Origin: a virus
IMG/VR virus record: IMGVR_UViG_3300033984_000293
Coordinates: 62,001-126,000 of that record
DNA: 64,000 bases
Strand: one strand, 5' to 3'
In this document: one piece after another, positions 28,922-39,122 of the stretch
Numbering within the stretch: the stretch's first letter is position 1
How the letters are laid out: each line of letters begins with the position of its first letter
The notes under the pieces: model-generated
What the model was told of the DNA's origin: nothing
Database searches by the model: none
The model's input: only the letters and a program-made list of their open reading frames with translations
Program-made: the position numbers and the translations under genes

Positions 28922-29661
28922 TGTATTTAATTCATAAACAAGGGGGTTATTTTAATTCAATTTCAAAAATGGTTGAGGAGGTTTTAGAAGAACCTTGTAG
29001 ACACACATCAAATCCAAATGAAACAGGTGTATGGGTATTATTTTTCACTTCATTTTTATCAGGATTTTATAAATCAATTAAAGGTGATTATATTGTTATT
29101 CAAACAGAACCACCTGAAAGAACTTTCAATAGATATCCGGAATATAAAATAATGTGTGATAACGCAATTAAAGTTTTAGATTACTCTAAGAATTTTGAAA
29201 TACGTTATTCCAATAACTATAGGGTTGATTGTGAAGAATCTAAAGAAATTGACGTTCTTTTCTACGGAGTTTTAAGCCCAAGAAGAAAAGAACTCTTAGA
29301 TAAAATAAATGTACCAAATAAAGTTATTCTTCATACATCACCTCCGGTTGCTGGTACTGATTTATGGAAATTAATAAATAAAAGTAAAATTGTATTATTA
29401 ATCAGTACACACGATAGTTCACAAGAACTTGATTGGATTAGACTCACACCTTTATTATCCAATAAAGTTTTTGTTATTATGGAAAAAAATGATGACAAAA
29501 AATACGATTACTTAAGTAATCATATCGCAATAACAAATTATGATTACATACCAACATTAATTAAACATTTTTTAAAAAACCCATTAGGTAGAGCTCAATG
29601 GGCGGATAAAGGATTTGACTATATAAGACAACATAAAACAAAAATAATAAACAATGATTAG
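28921..29661 (+). CDS. GT-B type glycosyltransferase-like protein
   Basis: 246 aa. Rossmann-like blocks DYIVIQTEPPER, IDVLFYGVLSPRRKELLD and a C-terminal KIVLLISTHDSSQELDWIRLTPLLSNKVFVIME with the E..R..PLLS pattern of GT-B donor binding. It overlaps the next gene by 8 bases. The start of the donor domain is recognisable; the sugar is not. Confidence 0.7.
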   Translation: MYLIHKQGGYFNSISKMVEEVLEEPCRHTSNPNETGVWVLFFTSFLSGFYKSIKGDYIVIQTEPPERTFNRYPEYKIMCDNAIKVLDYSKNFEIRYSNNYRVDCEESKEIDVLFYGVLSPRRKELLDKINVPNKVILHTSPPVAGTDLWKLINKSKIVLLISTHDSSQELDWIRLTPLLSNKVFVIMEKNDDKKYDYLSNHIAITNYDYIPTLIKHFLKNPLGRAQWADKGFDYIRQHKTKIINND

Positions 29662-30427
29662 AACTAATTTTTTTACCGCATGTAATGGGATATACAAAGA
29701 ATTTATACCTCTTTTTATATTATCCCATCTATATTATAACGAAAATTGTTTTGTTGAAATAGGTGTTGATACAATGTTAAAACCTGAAATATTAAAAAGT
29801 TTACAGGTACTTAATAATTTTTACCCAAATAAATTTAGCATTCACCTAATAGATTTTGGACCTATTAATGTTAATAGTAAAAAATATAATGCAATACCAA
29901 ATACGATTAGATTTTTTACCACCCCAAAAACTAAAAGTGAATATGTCTATATTTCCGATATAGACATTATTTGTCTTCAAAAAGAATTATCCGATATTCA
30001 TATTAATGATATGATAAGAACAGGTTTACCATATTCAAATATTGTGAGACCAGTCAAAGACGAATCCCATCCTCATCGTAGATTGAGTGGGTTACATTTT
30101 ACACCATACGATAATTATTATCCATTACCAAATTATGATAATTTATGCCAAACAGGTTTATTACAACATGATGAAGTATTTTTATATGAATTAGTTAAAA
30201 AACGTCATCCTAATTTTTTAATAGATAATTCATATAGACCTGTTCACGGTATTCACGTATCTCCAAATAGAAATCCAACCGGAACTATGAATTGGGGTAT
30301 ACCTAAATGGAGAAATCAATGGGGGGAATTTAGAAATTCTAAAGAATTTAGAGACCTCGAGTTAACTTTAACACAAATGATTAAAGAAAAAATAAATATA
30401 ATTGATAATTACTATACCGATAACTAA
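29654..30427 (+). CDS. GT-A type glycosyltransferase-like protein
   Basis: 257 aa. YVYISDIDIICLQKEL (about 95-110) supplies a DxD metal site; GLHFTPYDNYYPLP and LLQHDEVFLYELVKK follow. Other conserved-looking blocks are HRRLSG and MNWGIPKWRNQWGEF. Third gene of the operon. Confidence 0.75.
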   Translation: MIRTNFFTACNGIYKEFIPLFILSHLYYNENCFVEIGVDTMLKPEILKSLQVLNNFYPNKFSIHLIDFGPINVNSKKYNAIPNTIRFFTTPKTKSEYVYISDIDIICLQKELSDIHINDMIRTGLPYSNIVRPVKDESHPHRRLSGLHFTPYDNYYPLPNYDNLCQTGLLQHDEVFLYELVKKRHPNFLIDNSYRPVHGIHVSPNRNPTGTMNWGIPKWRNQWGEFRNSKEFRDLELTLTQMIKEKINIIDNYYTDN

Positions 30428-30433
30428 AAAATA

Positions 30434-31138
30434 ATGGAAACTTTTACAAATAAAACACCAAAAATAATTGTTTATAGTGTGAGTACTGGTGGGTACGATG
30501 AACTAAAAACACCAACCGTATACGACCCAAACATTAGATACATTTTATTTACCGATAATAAATATTTTAAATCAGATGTGTGGGAAGTTAATCATGTTGA
30601 TTTTATTGATAATAATTTAGATAACAGACGAAAAGCTAGATATATTAAACTAAACCCTCATTTAATTTTACCAACTCACGACATAAGTATTTGGATTGAC
30701 CATTGTTATGTTCCAAGATTTTCTAATGCCGAAGAATTATTAAATGAAATTAAGTTTTTTAACAATGATATTATGTGTTATAAACATGATGTAAGACAGT
30801 GCTTATATTCAGAATCTGAAGAAGTTAAATCTCAAGGATTAGACTATCCGGACATTGTTAATACTCAAATGAAAAAATATAGAATGGAAGGTTTTCCTCA
30901 CAATTACAATCTATTCGATAGTGGTTTCACCATTAGAAAAAATAATGAAAAAGTTAACGAATTTAATAATATTTGGTGGGATGAAGTTAAAAATTTTAGC
31001 GCTAGAGACCAATTATCTCAAGTTTATTCTTCATGGAAAACTGATACTCAAATATCCCCAATATCCATTGGTTCATCAATCTACATAAATAAATTTTTAA
31101 ACCCTAAAATTAAACACCCTAAAAAATGGTTGATATAA
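30434..31138 (+). CDS. Glycosyltransferase of the DUF616/TOD1 type
   Basis: 234 aa. IIVYSVSTGGYDELKTP, YILFTDNKYFKSDVWEV, RKARYIKLNPHLILP and SIWIDHCYVP match the DUF616 (TOD1/MUCI70-like) layout, including the R-x-x-K-x-x-P helix before the metal site. It overlaps the following GT2 gene by 13 bases. Confidence 0.75.
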   Translation: METFTNKTPKIIVYSVSTGGYDELKTPTVYDPNIRYILFTDNKYFKSDVWEVNHVDFIDNNLDNRRKARYIKLNPHLILPTHDISIWIDHCYVPRFSNAEELLNEIKFFNNDIMCYKHDVRQCLYSESEEVKSQGLDYPDIVNTQMKKYRMEGFPHNYNLFDSGFTIRKNNEKVNEFNNIWWDEVKNFSARDQLSQVYSSWKTDTQISPISIGSSIYINKFLNPKIKHPKKWLI

Positions 31139-31710
31139 TTGCTGTAACATACGGACAAAATGAAATATTAAAATGTTTCATTAATTCAATTAAATCTCAA
31201 ACAAGTAATAATTGGAGATTAGTGATTATTCATGACGGTCCAAATCCAACATTACATAACGAACTTAGAAATGAAGGTTATTTAAATTCAGATAAAATTG
31301 AATTTATTGAGCATCCTGTAAGAACTGAATATTACGGACATTTATTACGTAAATGGTCGTTAGAAAACGTTATTAAGAATGAATATGTCTTACTAACTAA
31401 TGGAGATAATTATTATATGCCAACAATGGTTGATGAGATTAGTAAAAGAACGGAAGATTTAATATACTTTGATTTAATTCATTCACATAAAACACCATTT
31501 AATAGTAATAATTCGACTTACGGATTAATGAATAGTCAATTAATTAGTTCCAAAGTTGATATGGGTAATGTTGTTATTAAAAGTGAGTTAGCTAAAAAAG
31601 TAGGTTTTAATTCTGTCGCATTTAACGCCGATTGGATTTACTTTAGTGATATAATTAAATTATCACCAAGTATTTTTAAAATTGATAAAGTATTATTCGT
31701 ACATAATTAA
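31126..31710 (+). CDS. Family 2 glycosyltransferase
   Basis: 194 aa. VDIIAVTYGQNEILKCFINSIKSQ, RLVIIHDGPNPTLHNELR and the metal-site LLTNGDNYYMPTMVDE define a compact GT2 domain. FNADWIYFSDIIKLSP is a plausible acceptor region. Last gene of the operon, followed by a terminator. Confidence 0.85.
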   Translation: MVDIIAVTYGQNEILKCFINSIKSQTSNNWRLVIIHDGPNPTLHNELRNEGYLNSDKIEFIEHPVRTEYYGHLLRKWSLENVIKNEYVLLTNGDNYYMPTMVDEISKRTEDLIYFDLIHSHKTPFNSNNSTYGLMNSQLISSKVDMGNVVIKSELAKKVGFNSVAFNADWIYFSDIIKLSPSIFKIDKVLFVHN

Positions 31711-31717
31711 AAAACAA

Positions 31718-31741
31718 AAAGATGTCTCTCGACATCTTTTT
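31718..31741. terminator. Intrinsic terminator
   Basis: AAAAAGATGTC-TCTC-GACATCTTTTT between convergent operons. Confidence 0.75.
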
Positions 31742-31809
31742 GCTAGATTTGGAATTTTCCCCTTTCTTTTAGTTGGTTAATCCCATTCGGATTCTACTCC
31801 GAAGGTACT

Positions 31810-33399
31810 TTAATTAGACATTGCTTTATCTCTAATTTCATCATGAGCGTTATCTAACTTATCAGATAACCCATTTAATAATGGACATAATATTTTTGTG
31901 ATATTACTTTCAAGTTTATTTAAAAAGTCATTATCGTTTACATAATCAAAAATGTTGTCTCTTACCATATCGTATAGACCACCATTCAAATCAGCATCTT
32001 TTTTTAATTTCCCAGCACTTCCATCAACAATTGATTTTGAAATTGTTTTTGTCAAATAACTACAATCAAGTAATTTTTCAATATCACTAACTTTAATATC
32101 ATCAAGTGAATTAATTATTAATTTACTCATCCATCCATCAGAGTGTAATGGTGTTAATTTAGAAACTAACCATTCACCCATATATTCTTTAAATGTGTCA
32201 AAAATTGAATCGTAATCACCCTTGTCAAAAAACCCTTTTAACGTTTCAAAAAATTGTTCTTGGATAATATGTTTACTAAAATTTTGAGAATTTAAATAAA
32301 TAGATTCTGTCAATATATCGTTAAACAATCTTTTTTGTTGAGGTTTGGTTTTTAAATATAAAGTCTCTACTATAATAGACGTTCTACCTTTAACAATTTT
32401 AGATTCCGCAGAATATGTTCTTAATTTTTCAGTTTTAACTTTTGTTAAATTTTCCTTAATTAAAGATTTAATTTTTAAATCAGTAGATTCGTTAAGACCA
32501 ATAATGTATGGACTAGGTGCTTTAAGATATTTGGTTTTACCCGCTAAAATTCTAAATACTTGTCTTTTATCAATTTTTTTATTTAAGAATCCGTAAGGAG
32601 ACAATTTACTCTTAACTTCAGCAGTTTCATCTTCTCTAAAACCATCAAAACTATCAAACTGTCCTGAACCATCACATTTAACTAATTGTTGTTTAAACTC
32701 TCTTAATTGAGGGATTGGTGTTGTTTCAACTCTCGCATTATATTGTAATGCTGCTCCAAGATATTGACCTAATATTGTTCTACAACCTTCAGCATCTAAT
32801 TTGATACCTCCGGCAGCTCCCGCTTGTAAATCTTTAGTTTTACCTTTTGGTAAATAAAGAATTATGTTTTTCCAACCTTTATCTCTATCCAAAGCCGGTA
32901 CTTGAGTAAATTGTGTTGTTAAAACATCGCTATCCGGTAACACTTTATCTTCAATATTGGTTAATAATTTAGCCTTTGGATAATCCTTAGATAACAATTC
33001 ATTCCATTGTTTAAAAATGTTTGACACAGCTTCTTTATCAACATAAGTTTGTAAGTTAGCTGTTACATTATCCAATGTTTTTAATAAAGTCACCTCATCC
33101 AATTTTGGGTCAATATTAAATGATGTTAATAAAGGACTTGTTGAATATGATAATGCGTCACATGCCCATTTTTTTTTATTTTTAGTCACCATATTCTGCA
33201 CAGTCATATCAGCAAAGAATACAACATTCTCACCTTTACTATTTTGACCATACCAAATATCTTGATTATTTAATTTTCCTGGCTTACCATTCTTTAACCA
33301 TTTAGGAAAACAACCCGATTTAAAGGCGTTTTGGAATAATAATTGTTCGTTAGTTTGAACTGGTCTAGCCTGTAATTGTTCTTTTATTGTATTTTTCAT
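31810..33399 (-). CDS. Large virion-like protein of unknown function
   Basis: 529 aa from the ATG at 33399 (MKNTIKEQLQARPVQT); an upstream ATG would overlap the previous gene. Mixed alpha/beta. An early SGCFPKWLKNGKPGKLNNQDIWYGQ segment recurs as a theme in neighbouring proteins (lysines plus WY). The C-terminal 120 residues are helical. Position in a run of five long minus-strand genes suggests a structural or internal virion protein. Confidence 0.6.
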   Translation of the reverse strand: MKNTIKEQLQARPVQTNEQLLFQNAFKSGCFPKWLKNGKPGKLNNQDIWYGQNSKGENVVFFADMTVQNMVTKNKKKWACDALSYSTSPLLTSFNIDPKLDEVTLLKTLDNVTANLQTYVDKEAVSNIFKQWNELLSKDYPKAKLLTNIEDKVLPDSDVLTTQFTQVPALDRDKGWKNIILYLPKGKTKDLQAGAAGGIKLDAEGCRTILGQYLGAALQYNARVETTPIPQLREFKQQLVKCDGSGQFDSFDGFREDETAEVKSKLSPYGFLNKKIDKRQVFRILAGKTKYLKAPSPYIIGLNESTDLKIKSLIKENLTKVKTEKLRTYSAESKIVKGRTSIIVETLYLKTKPQQKRLFNDILTESIYLNSQNFSKHIIQEQFFETLKGFFDKGDYDSIFDTFKEYMGEWLVSKLTPLHSDGWMSKLIINSLDDIKVSDIEKLLDCSYLTKTISKSIVDGSAGKLKKDADLNGGLYDMVRDNIFDYVNDNDFLNKLESNITKILCPLLNGLSDKLDNAHDEIRDKAMSN

Positions 33400-33412
33400 A
33401 ATTGGTTGTTTT

Positions 33413-34216
33413 TTATACTTCTTCATCGTCTGATATGGTACTTTGAATTTGTCCTTGTACCTGTGTATTAGAATCTGTTATTCCATCATTTTGTTGTTTA
33501 GGAGTTTCACCTCCTTGAACACCAGGTAATGTTTTAGGTAGATTTTGTGCGTCTTTAAGTTTTTGAGCAAAAAATTCTTTATATTTTTCAGCATTATCTG
33601 TCGGTGGAGTTGAGTTTTGTGGTGTTGTTGGTTCTACCGGTGTATCACCCTTCGGATTTTTATCAAACAACGCTTTTATAGAATCAATACCTTTTTGAGC
33701 TTTAGCTTCAACCCAATTTGGATATTTAGTTGCGAATTTACCACCCGACTTACCTTTAAAATAATATTTTCCGTTTTCTAATTTGTAATCATAAGATTTA
33801 TCATTTTTAGTAATTAAAACCGATGTTGGTGGTGTCGTTCCTGCTGCCGGTGGCGTTGTTCCTGCTGCCGGTGGTGTAGTCCCTGATGCTGTAGTCCCTG
33901 CTGCTGTAGTTGTTCCTGCTGCCGGTGGTGTTGTTCCTGCTGATGTAGTCCCTGCTGCTGTAGTTGTTCCTGCTGCCGGTGGTGTTGTTCCTGCTACAGC
34001 CGCTTGTGCGTTTTTCAACATATCAGCCGGAGATGTTGGGGTATACTTAATACCAGCGTCTTGAGCCGAACCTGTATTAGATGTGAAATTAAATTTTTTA
34101 TCACCAACAGTTTGTTCAACAATGTTTTCAGATAAAGTCTTTTTAGGGTCGTAATTAAATAAAAGAGCCGCTTTTTGTAGCTCTTCAGAAATTAAATTAT
34201 TTATATTATTTTTCAT
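33413..34216 (-). CDS. Ala/Gly/Thr/Pro-repeat protein with N-terminal leader
   Basis: 267 aa. The leader LISEELQKAALLFNYDPKKTLSENIVEQ resembles that of the 37393 gene. Residues about 70-135 consist of imperfect TTPPAAGTTTAAGT repeats. A short folded segment KNDKSYDYKLENGKYYFKGKSGGKFATKYPNW and a Pro/Asn/Gln-rich tail follow. Repeats and tail look disordered. A virion tether or internal protein is plausible. Confidence 0.6.
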   Translation of the reverse strand: MKNNINNLISEELQKAALLFNYDPKKTLSENIVEQTVGDKKFNFTSNTGSAQDAGIKYTPTSPADMLKNAQAAVAGTTPPAAGTTTAAGTTSAGTTPPAAGTTTAAGTTASGTTPPAAGTTPPAAGTTPPTSVLITKNDKSYDYKLENGKYYFKGKSGGKFATKYPNWVEAKAQKGIDSIKALFDKNPKGDTPVEPTTPQNSTPPTDNAEKYKEFFAQKLKDAQNLPKTLPGVQGGETPKQQNDGITDSNTQVQGQIQSTISDDEEV

Positions 34217-34227
34217 ATATTTTTTTT

Positions 34228-35448
34228 TTAAAGTTCAATATCGTCACCCACATTAGGGTCTAAATCGTCTTGTTTTATTTGAGTAACTTTACTCCACCCT
34301 TTAGATGATGTATATTGACCACCATCTTCGGTATTAATTACCATTTGATTACCATCACATTTCCAAGTCCCATTTAAAATAGTTCCATCTTCAAACTCAT
34401 AGATAAATTTTAAATTTTTATAAAAATTCAACGAATCTTTACCACTTGTTGATTTAAAAGATATTTTATTAGTTTGTGTTGTAGGTATATTCTTTCCAAA
34501 ACCGTTAAAACAAGAATAATCATTTGTCCAAGTAGGTTTAGAAGATTCTGTTGTTGATGGTGCTGGTGGTGGAATCACCGGTGTTGATTGACCACATTCT
34601 TTTTTAGCATTAGGGAATCTTTTATCCAAGTCTCTAATTGCGTTAGGAAGATTTTTTAATGATTTCCAATCAGTAATTGATTTACCTTTTGTTTCCCATT
34701 CACAGTCATTTGATAATCTATATTGATAAGGGTCTCCTGGTGTTGTATATATTTTTTTATCACTAGTTGATGTACTTGAGGATGATAATGAACCTAAATT
34801 ACTTTTTCCGGTATTATCCCACCCAAATTGTTTGGTATATTCATAACCATCTTCTGTTTTTATATATAATTTACCTGAAACACATTTCCATTTTCCATTT
34901 AATATAGCTTTAACTTCATTTTCATAAACAAATTTTCCGTCTTTATAAAAATATAAATTATCTTCACCATCTTGAGTTTTAACAACAACTTTATCATCAC
35001 TATCACTTCTATTAATATTACCTATCTCGTTAATGCAAGGGTTATCTTTTACCCAATCAGGTAAAGTTGTCATGTCTTCCCACCAATTAGATAAACGGTC
35101 TCTAATATCACGATACCATACATTACCTTCTTTCCATACTTTTTTACCGGCATCTTTCAATTTCTCAAGAAGAGCTGCGTCCGTAACCTTTTCCCAAAAT
35201 ATTCTTTCAATATCAGAAACGTTTGGAATTGGGTCCGGAGTTGGAGGTGCAGGTGTCGGAGGTGCAGGTGTCGGTGGAGATGGCGTTGGAGGAGCTGGTG
35301 TTGGTGTTGTAATTTTAGGTTTATACCATTTACCATCACTACTAACATCATATTTAGACTTATCTATCTTACCAATTAAGGGTGGTGGAACTGCAGTCCA
35401 ATCACCACTATTGTCAGGTTGTTCTAATATAAGGGAATTTCTTTTCAT
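34228..35448 (-). CDS. Virion-like protein with duplicated beta-domain
   Basis: 406 aa. The N terminus MKRNSLILEQ is followed by a Pro-rich repeat (PTPAPPTPSPPTPAPP). Two copies of one module appear: ...CINEIGNINRS ... NLYFYKDGKFVYENE ... ILNGKWKCVSGKLYIKTEDG near 140-210, and CFNGFGKNIPTTQ ... SLNFYKNLKFIYEFEDGTILNGTWKCDGNQMVINTEDGG near 315-385. This is an internal duplication of a small beta-rich domain, possibly for ligand or capsid binding. Confidence 0.65.
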   Translation of the reverse strand: MKRNSLILEQPDNSGDWTAVPPPLIGKIDKSKYDVSSDGKWYKPKITTPTPAPPTPSPPTPAPPTPAPPTPDPIPNVSDIERIFWEKVTDAALLEKLKDAGKKVWKEGNVWYRDIRDRLSNWWEDMTTLPDWVKDNPCINEIGNINRSDSDDKVVVKTQDGEDNLYFYKDGKFVYENEVKAILNGKWKCVSGKLYIKTEDGYEYTKQFGWDNTGKSNLGSLSSSSTSTSDKKIYTTPGDPYQYRLSNDCEWETKGKSITDWKSLKNLPNAIRDLDKRFPNAKKECGQSTPVIPPPAPSTTESSKPTWTNDYSCFNGFGKNIPTTQTNKISFKSTSGKDSLNFYKNLKFIYEFEDGTILNGTWKCDGNQMVINTEDGGQYTSSKGWSKVTQIKQDDLDPNVGDDIEL

Positions 35449-35471
35449 ATTACATAAATATCAATAAAATA

Positions 35472-37367
35472 TTAATTACCTTTAGAGTAAGGAATAAATT
35501 TTTTACCATCCTTATCCCAATACCAAGTATCAAATCCAGTACTAGAATCAATTTCATTTGTTTGAGCTGAAACTCCATCATATTCTTTTTTAACGGTAAA
35601 ACCATATTCTTTCATTTTAAGATTAAATAATCCTTTTAAACCAGCATCCGTTGTATCATCAATTACTTCTTCAGATTTCTTTTTCGCTTCTTCCGTTGTC
35701 TTTTCAACCTCAACTTTAACATCGGTTTGCATACAATTAAAAATAATATTAATATTTTCTTCTCTTGATTTAGTTTTATCATAACATTTCAATTTAGATA
35801 ACTCCTCATCTGTTAATTTAGACAACGCCTCAATAAATTCTTTTTTACCTTTATTTAAAATACCTTCACCCGCTTTAACATCAAATTTAGAATTCATCCA
35901 ATCATAAATGTCTAAACCTAGTAAATGAGCCGGATTTAAATCTATTCTAGTTATTGGGAAGTCATCTGGAAAAGGTAAATGAACATCAAAATAAGTGTCA
36001 GTTTTTTTCCAATTATTATATCTTTCAACAAAATTTTTCCAATATAACTCAAAAATATTTTTAGTATCAGTGTCATTTCCATAACCAAAAATATTAAACC
36101 ATTGAAATAATGTTTGAAAAGTAAGGATGGTTGCGGGTAACCCTACGTGTGTAGCAACCCATAAATCTCGAACCAAGTCTTTTAATCCTGGTACTCCTCG
36201 TTTAAAATATGACGCCCATTCATCAATACTTTTTGGTGCTCCCACAGTTAATAAACTAACCGTTCTTTCTAATAAAACTGGAATTTTATTTTTCATAAAT
36301 TTAGGCATTACTGAACTAGCCAAATCTTTTAACGCGTTTGCCGATGAAGTATTATCCAAAAAATAAGTAAGAGAACCCCATCTTCCTGATTCAAAAGGAT
36401 TATGACTTTTAACTTGAGTTAAAACTTCACTAACTTCAGTACTATTATTAGGGTATCTCTTTTTTAAATATTTTTCCATTGTAGAATAAAAAGCCTCTTG
36501 TCCTGTTTTATATTTTTGAATTAGAACATCCATGTTAGTTCTAATATTACGAAACAAATTATCATCAATAGCCTCACCTCGTTTAAGTTGGTCAATTGAT
36601 TGTGATAAAGCTTCATCAAATTTATTAAATAAATCTTGAGCAAATTTTTCATCACCTATTTTCCATAATCTAGCTTTATTCACATAATTATCTAATGCCG
36701 CACGAGTAAAGTCAATAAGAGTTTTATCACTAGATAATATATTTTCCCACCATTTAAGTGTTTTTGGAGATAAATCTTTTAATGATTCTCTATACAGAAC
36801 TGAACTTATTCCAATGCCTTCTTCACCTAAATCAGACACGACTTCGGTAACAAATTTATCTTGTTTAAGGTCTCTAATTTTTTGAGCAATTTTTTGAATT
36901 AAAACTTCATTTAAAAATACATCTTCTTCTCCATTAAGGTCTGTTAACACATCTCCGATTTTTTTATTACCTTTTGCTTGATTTGAGATAAATTCTATTA
37001 AACCTTTTTCACTTTTATTTGTTGATAACATAGCTTCACTCATTAATAGTTCGTAAATATCGTCAACAATACCTTGATTTTGACTAACTATTTGACCAAA
37101 TATTTCTTTTTCTGCTTTACTTAAAGTATCATATAATGATGTGTTATCTAATACATCCATAATTTTTCTTAACACTCCTTTGTTAACTCTAATTGAATCA
37201 ACCATTACCTCATCAACGACATTATCAATTACCTTTTGACTTTTATTAAAAAAACTTTTTATTAAATCACTACCTATTTCAACATACTTATTTTCTTTTA
37301 ATATTTTTGCATCAACACCCATAAGTTGTTGTTGACGATAAATCTCATATATAATTTTTTTATTCAT
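35472..37367 (-). CDS. Large helical virion-like protein
   Basis: 631 aa, predominantly helical. There is one hydrophobic stretch near 395-420 (THVGLPATILTFQTLFQWFNIFGYG), then a domain ending in KKEYDGVSAQTNEIDSSTGFDTWYWDKDGKKF. The latter is a small module similar in style to the C termini of neighbouring proteins. Possibly a membrane-active or ejected internal protein. No family is recognised. Confidence 0.6.
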   Translation of the reverse strand: MNKKIIYEIYRQQQLMGVDAKILKENKYVEIGSDLIKSFFNKSQKVIDNVVDEVMVDSIRVNKGVLRKIMDVLDNTSLYDTLSKAEKEIFGQIVSQNQGIVDDIYELLMSEAMLSTNKSEKGLIEFISNQAKGNKKIGDVLTDLNGEEDVFLNEVLIQKIAQKIRDLKQDKFVTEVVSDLGEEGIGISSVLYRESLKDLSPKTLKWWENILSSDKTLIDFTRAALDNYVNKARLWKIGDEKFAQDLFNKFDEALSQSIDQLKRGEAIDDNLFRNIRTNMDVLIQKYKTGQEAFYSTMEKYLKKRYPNNSTEVSEVLTQVKSHNPFESGRWGSLTYFLDNTSSANALKDLASSVMPKFMKNKIPVLLERTVSLLTVGAPKSIDEWASYFKRGVPGLKDLVRDLWVATHVGLPATILTFQTLFQWFNIFGYGNDTDTKNIFELYWKNFVERYNNWKKTDTYFDVHLPFPDDFPITRIDLNPAHLLGLDIYDWMNSKFDVKAGEGILNKGKKEFIEALSKLTDEELSKLKCYDKTKSREENINIIFNCMQTDVKVEVEKTTEEAKKKSEEVIDDTTDAGLKGLFNLKMKEYGFTVKKEYDGVSAQTNEIDSSTGFDTWYWDKDGKKFIPYSKGN

Positions 37368-37392
37368 AACTTATTATTTTAATATAAATACA

Positions 37393-39069
37393 TTATCTTT
37401 TAATCTTAAACCAATTAACCCCATTTACTTGAGTATAATCATAAACCGTATTTTCATTTTTTAATTCTGATTCAGGAATAAATCCTTCTTTTCTTAATTT
37501 TTTTTCATCCTCAAGACTACCTTTTTTATTATCCACCGCTTTATTCTCATCCTCCGGTAATTCGGTATAAACACCTCCCGCTTCTTGAATACTATCTTTC
37601 ATTACTGTGTTATAATATTTTCCCCAAGATTTTCCTTTTTTATTTAATTTTGTAAATGTTTCAATTTTTTTAACTGATTCGGTCTGTGGTAATTTTTTTA
37701 ATACTTCCGCGTCATTAGACAATAAATTAAACGCCATTTCTTTTTGAAGTTCTTCAGGAATATTTATATAAACACCTTTTAATTTTTCTAAATCTTCTGA
37801 ATTAAGAACATCTCCCCACGCAGCATTTACCAAAATACCCAATAAAATAAAAAACGCATTTGTACTTAATTCTCTAGCCCAAAGTTTATTAAAAAAAGAA
37901 ATACTTTTTAATAATTCAGGTTTAGATTTAACCATATTCTTAAGTTCTTTTATTATAATTTTAGGTAAATCATCCGAAACCGCAGTTTTCAATTCTTTTA
38001 ATAATAAATTTTTTGTTACTTCATCTTGAGTTAATAATTTTGACATAACTAATTGTTCAGATTCAGATAAACCATTATAAAATTTAACATAATCTTCAAC
38101 ATTACTTGATTTAGTCAATCCTGCTTTTGATAATTTTTCAGATAATTCAGTGAAAACCCCTTCAGGTATTCCTCTAAACATTTTTGAAAGTTTTAACATT
38201 GGTAAAGCCCCTGTAATAAATGATAATGCCGCTGAAACATTTTCACCTTTTTCAAGCTCTCTAAAACCAACCGCCGCACCTAAACCAGCTTCAAGTGCTA
38301 TTTCCGCATATAAAACCCATGCGGCACCACCCGTTAACATACCGGCAATTGCCGTTCCTAATGCAGCAGCTATTTGAATTGCAAAACCATAGTCGTCAAC
38401 AAACCTTTGATAATCACTACGTTTATCAACCCATTCAGGTGGAGTATAAGGTTCTTTTGTTTTTAAATTTCTATAATAACCAAATCTCCAAAGATTAGTT
38501 CCTTCTGTTTTAATTACATAACCAATATAAACTTCATCACCAATGGAGAATTGCCTTACAGAACCTATCGGAAATACTTTACTAAGATTACTAATTAATA
38601 GTTTTTTATCTTCTTTAGGGTGTTTTTTAACAAATTTATTAACAGTGTCACTAATTCCTTCTATATCCCAAAAATAAATTTTACTATCTTCCGGTATTGG
38701 GACACTATTAATGTCACCCATTTTTTGATTTGAAGGTGAAGGGTAATAACAAAACCTTTTTCCGGTTTCTTTGTCGACAAGAATAGCGTCTTCACCTTCA
38801 ACCCCTTCAGGATTTTTAGGGATTCCTAATGCTTTATCGGGATATTTACACCAATTAGGGTATTTTTTAGATTTTTCTTCAGCACTTCGTTGTAAAATTT
38901 GTTGTTCCCCTCTTGCTAATATTTCTTTTGTTTGAGGATTTTCAAATCTACTATCAGGTTGTTCAAATATATATTGAGTATTTTCATTTAAAGTTTTGGA
39001 CATATCATACCCCATCAATAGTTTAACTCTATTAACAAGTAATTCACCCTCATTTAATTTATTGTCCAT
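37393..39069 (-). CDS. Large virion-like protein with glycine/alanine-rich hydrophobic core
   Basis: 558 aa. The leader LLMGYDMSKTLNENTQYIFEQPDSR resembles that of the 33413 gene. Residues about 215-270 form an Ala/Gly-rich hydrophobic stretch (FAIQIAAALGTAIAGMLTGGAAWVLYAEIALEAGLGAAVGF) typical of membrane-penetrating or ejection proteins. Another lies near 415 (FFILLGILVNAAWG). An ejected internal or tail protein is plausible. It is the first gene of the five-gene block. Confidence 0.6.
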   Translation of the reverse strand: MDNKLNEGELLVNRVKLLMGYDMSKTLNENTQYIFEQPDSRFENPQTKEILARGEQQILQRSAEEKSKKYPNWCKYPDKALGIPKNPEGVEGEDAILVDKETGKRFCYYPSPSNQKMGDINSVPIPEDSKIYFWDIEGISDTVNKFVKKHPKEDKKLLISNLSKVFPIGSVRQFSIGDEVYIGYVIKTEGTNLWRFGYYRNLKTKEPYTPPEWVDKRSDYQRFVDDYGFAIQIAAALGTAIAGMLTGGAAWVLYAEIALEAGLGAAVGFRELEKGENVSAALSFITGALPMLKLSKMFRGIPEGVFTELSEKLSKAGLTKSSNVEDYVKFYNGLSESEQLVMSKLLTQDEVTKNLLLKELKTAVSDDLPKIIIKELKNMVKSKPELLKSISFFNKLWARELSTNAFFILLGILVNAAWGDVLNSEDLEKLKGVYINIPEELQKEMAFNLLSNDAEVLKKLPQTESVKKIETFTKLNKKGKSWGKYYNTVMKDSIQEAGGVYTELPEDENKAVDNKKGSLEDEKKLRKEGFIPESELKNENTVYDYTQVNGVNWFKIKR

Positions 39070-39114
39070 AAAATGTTTTTTTATAAATAGTTTGGTTTAT
39101 AAAAAAATAAAAAT

Positions 39115-39122
39115 TATCTTTG
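39115..39122 (+). promoter_or_regulatory. Bacteroidota -7 box (plus strand)
   Basis: TATCTTTG 16 bp upstream of the 95-aa plus-strand gene. Confidence 0.5.

Noticed and set aside
33830-34010. CRISPR-like or satellite repeat
   Set aside because: The repeats are codon-phased TTPPAAGTT-type protein repeats in the 33413 gene, not spaced DNA repeats. No CRISPR array is visible in the window.
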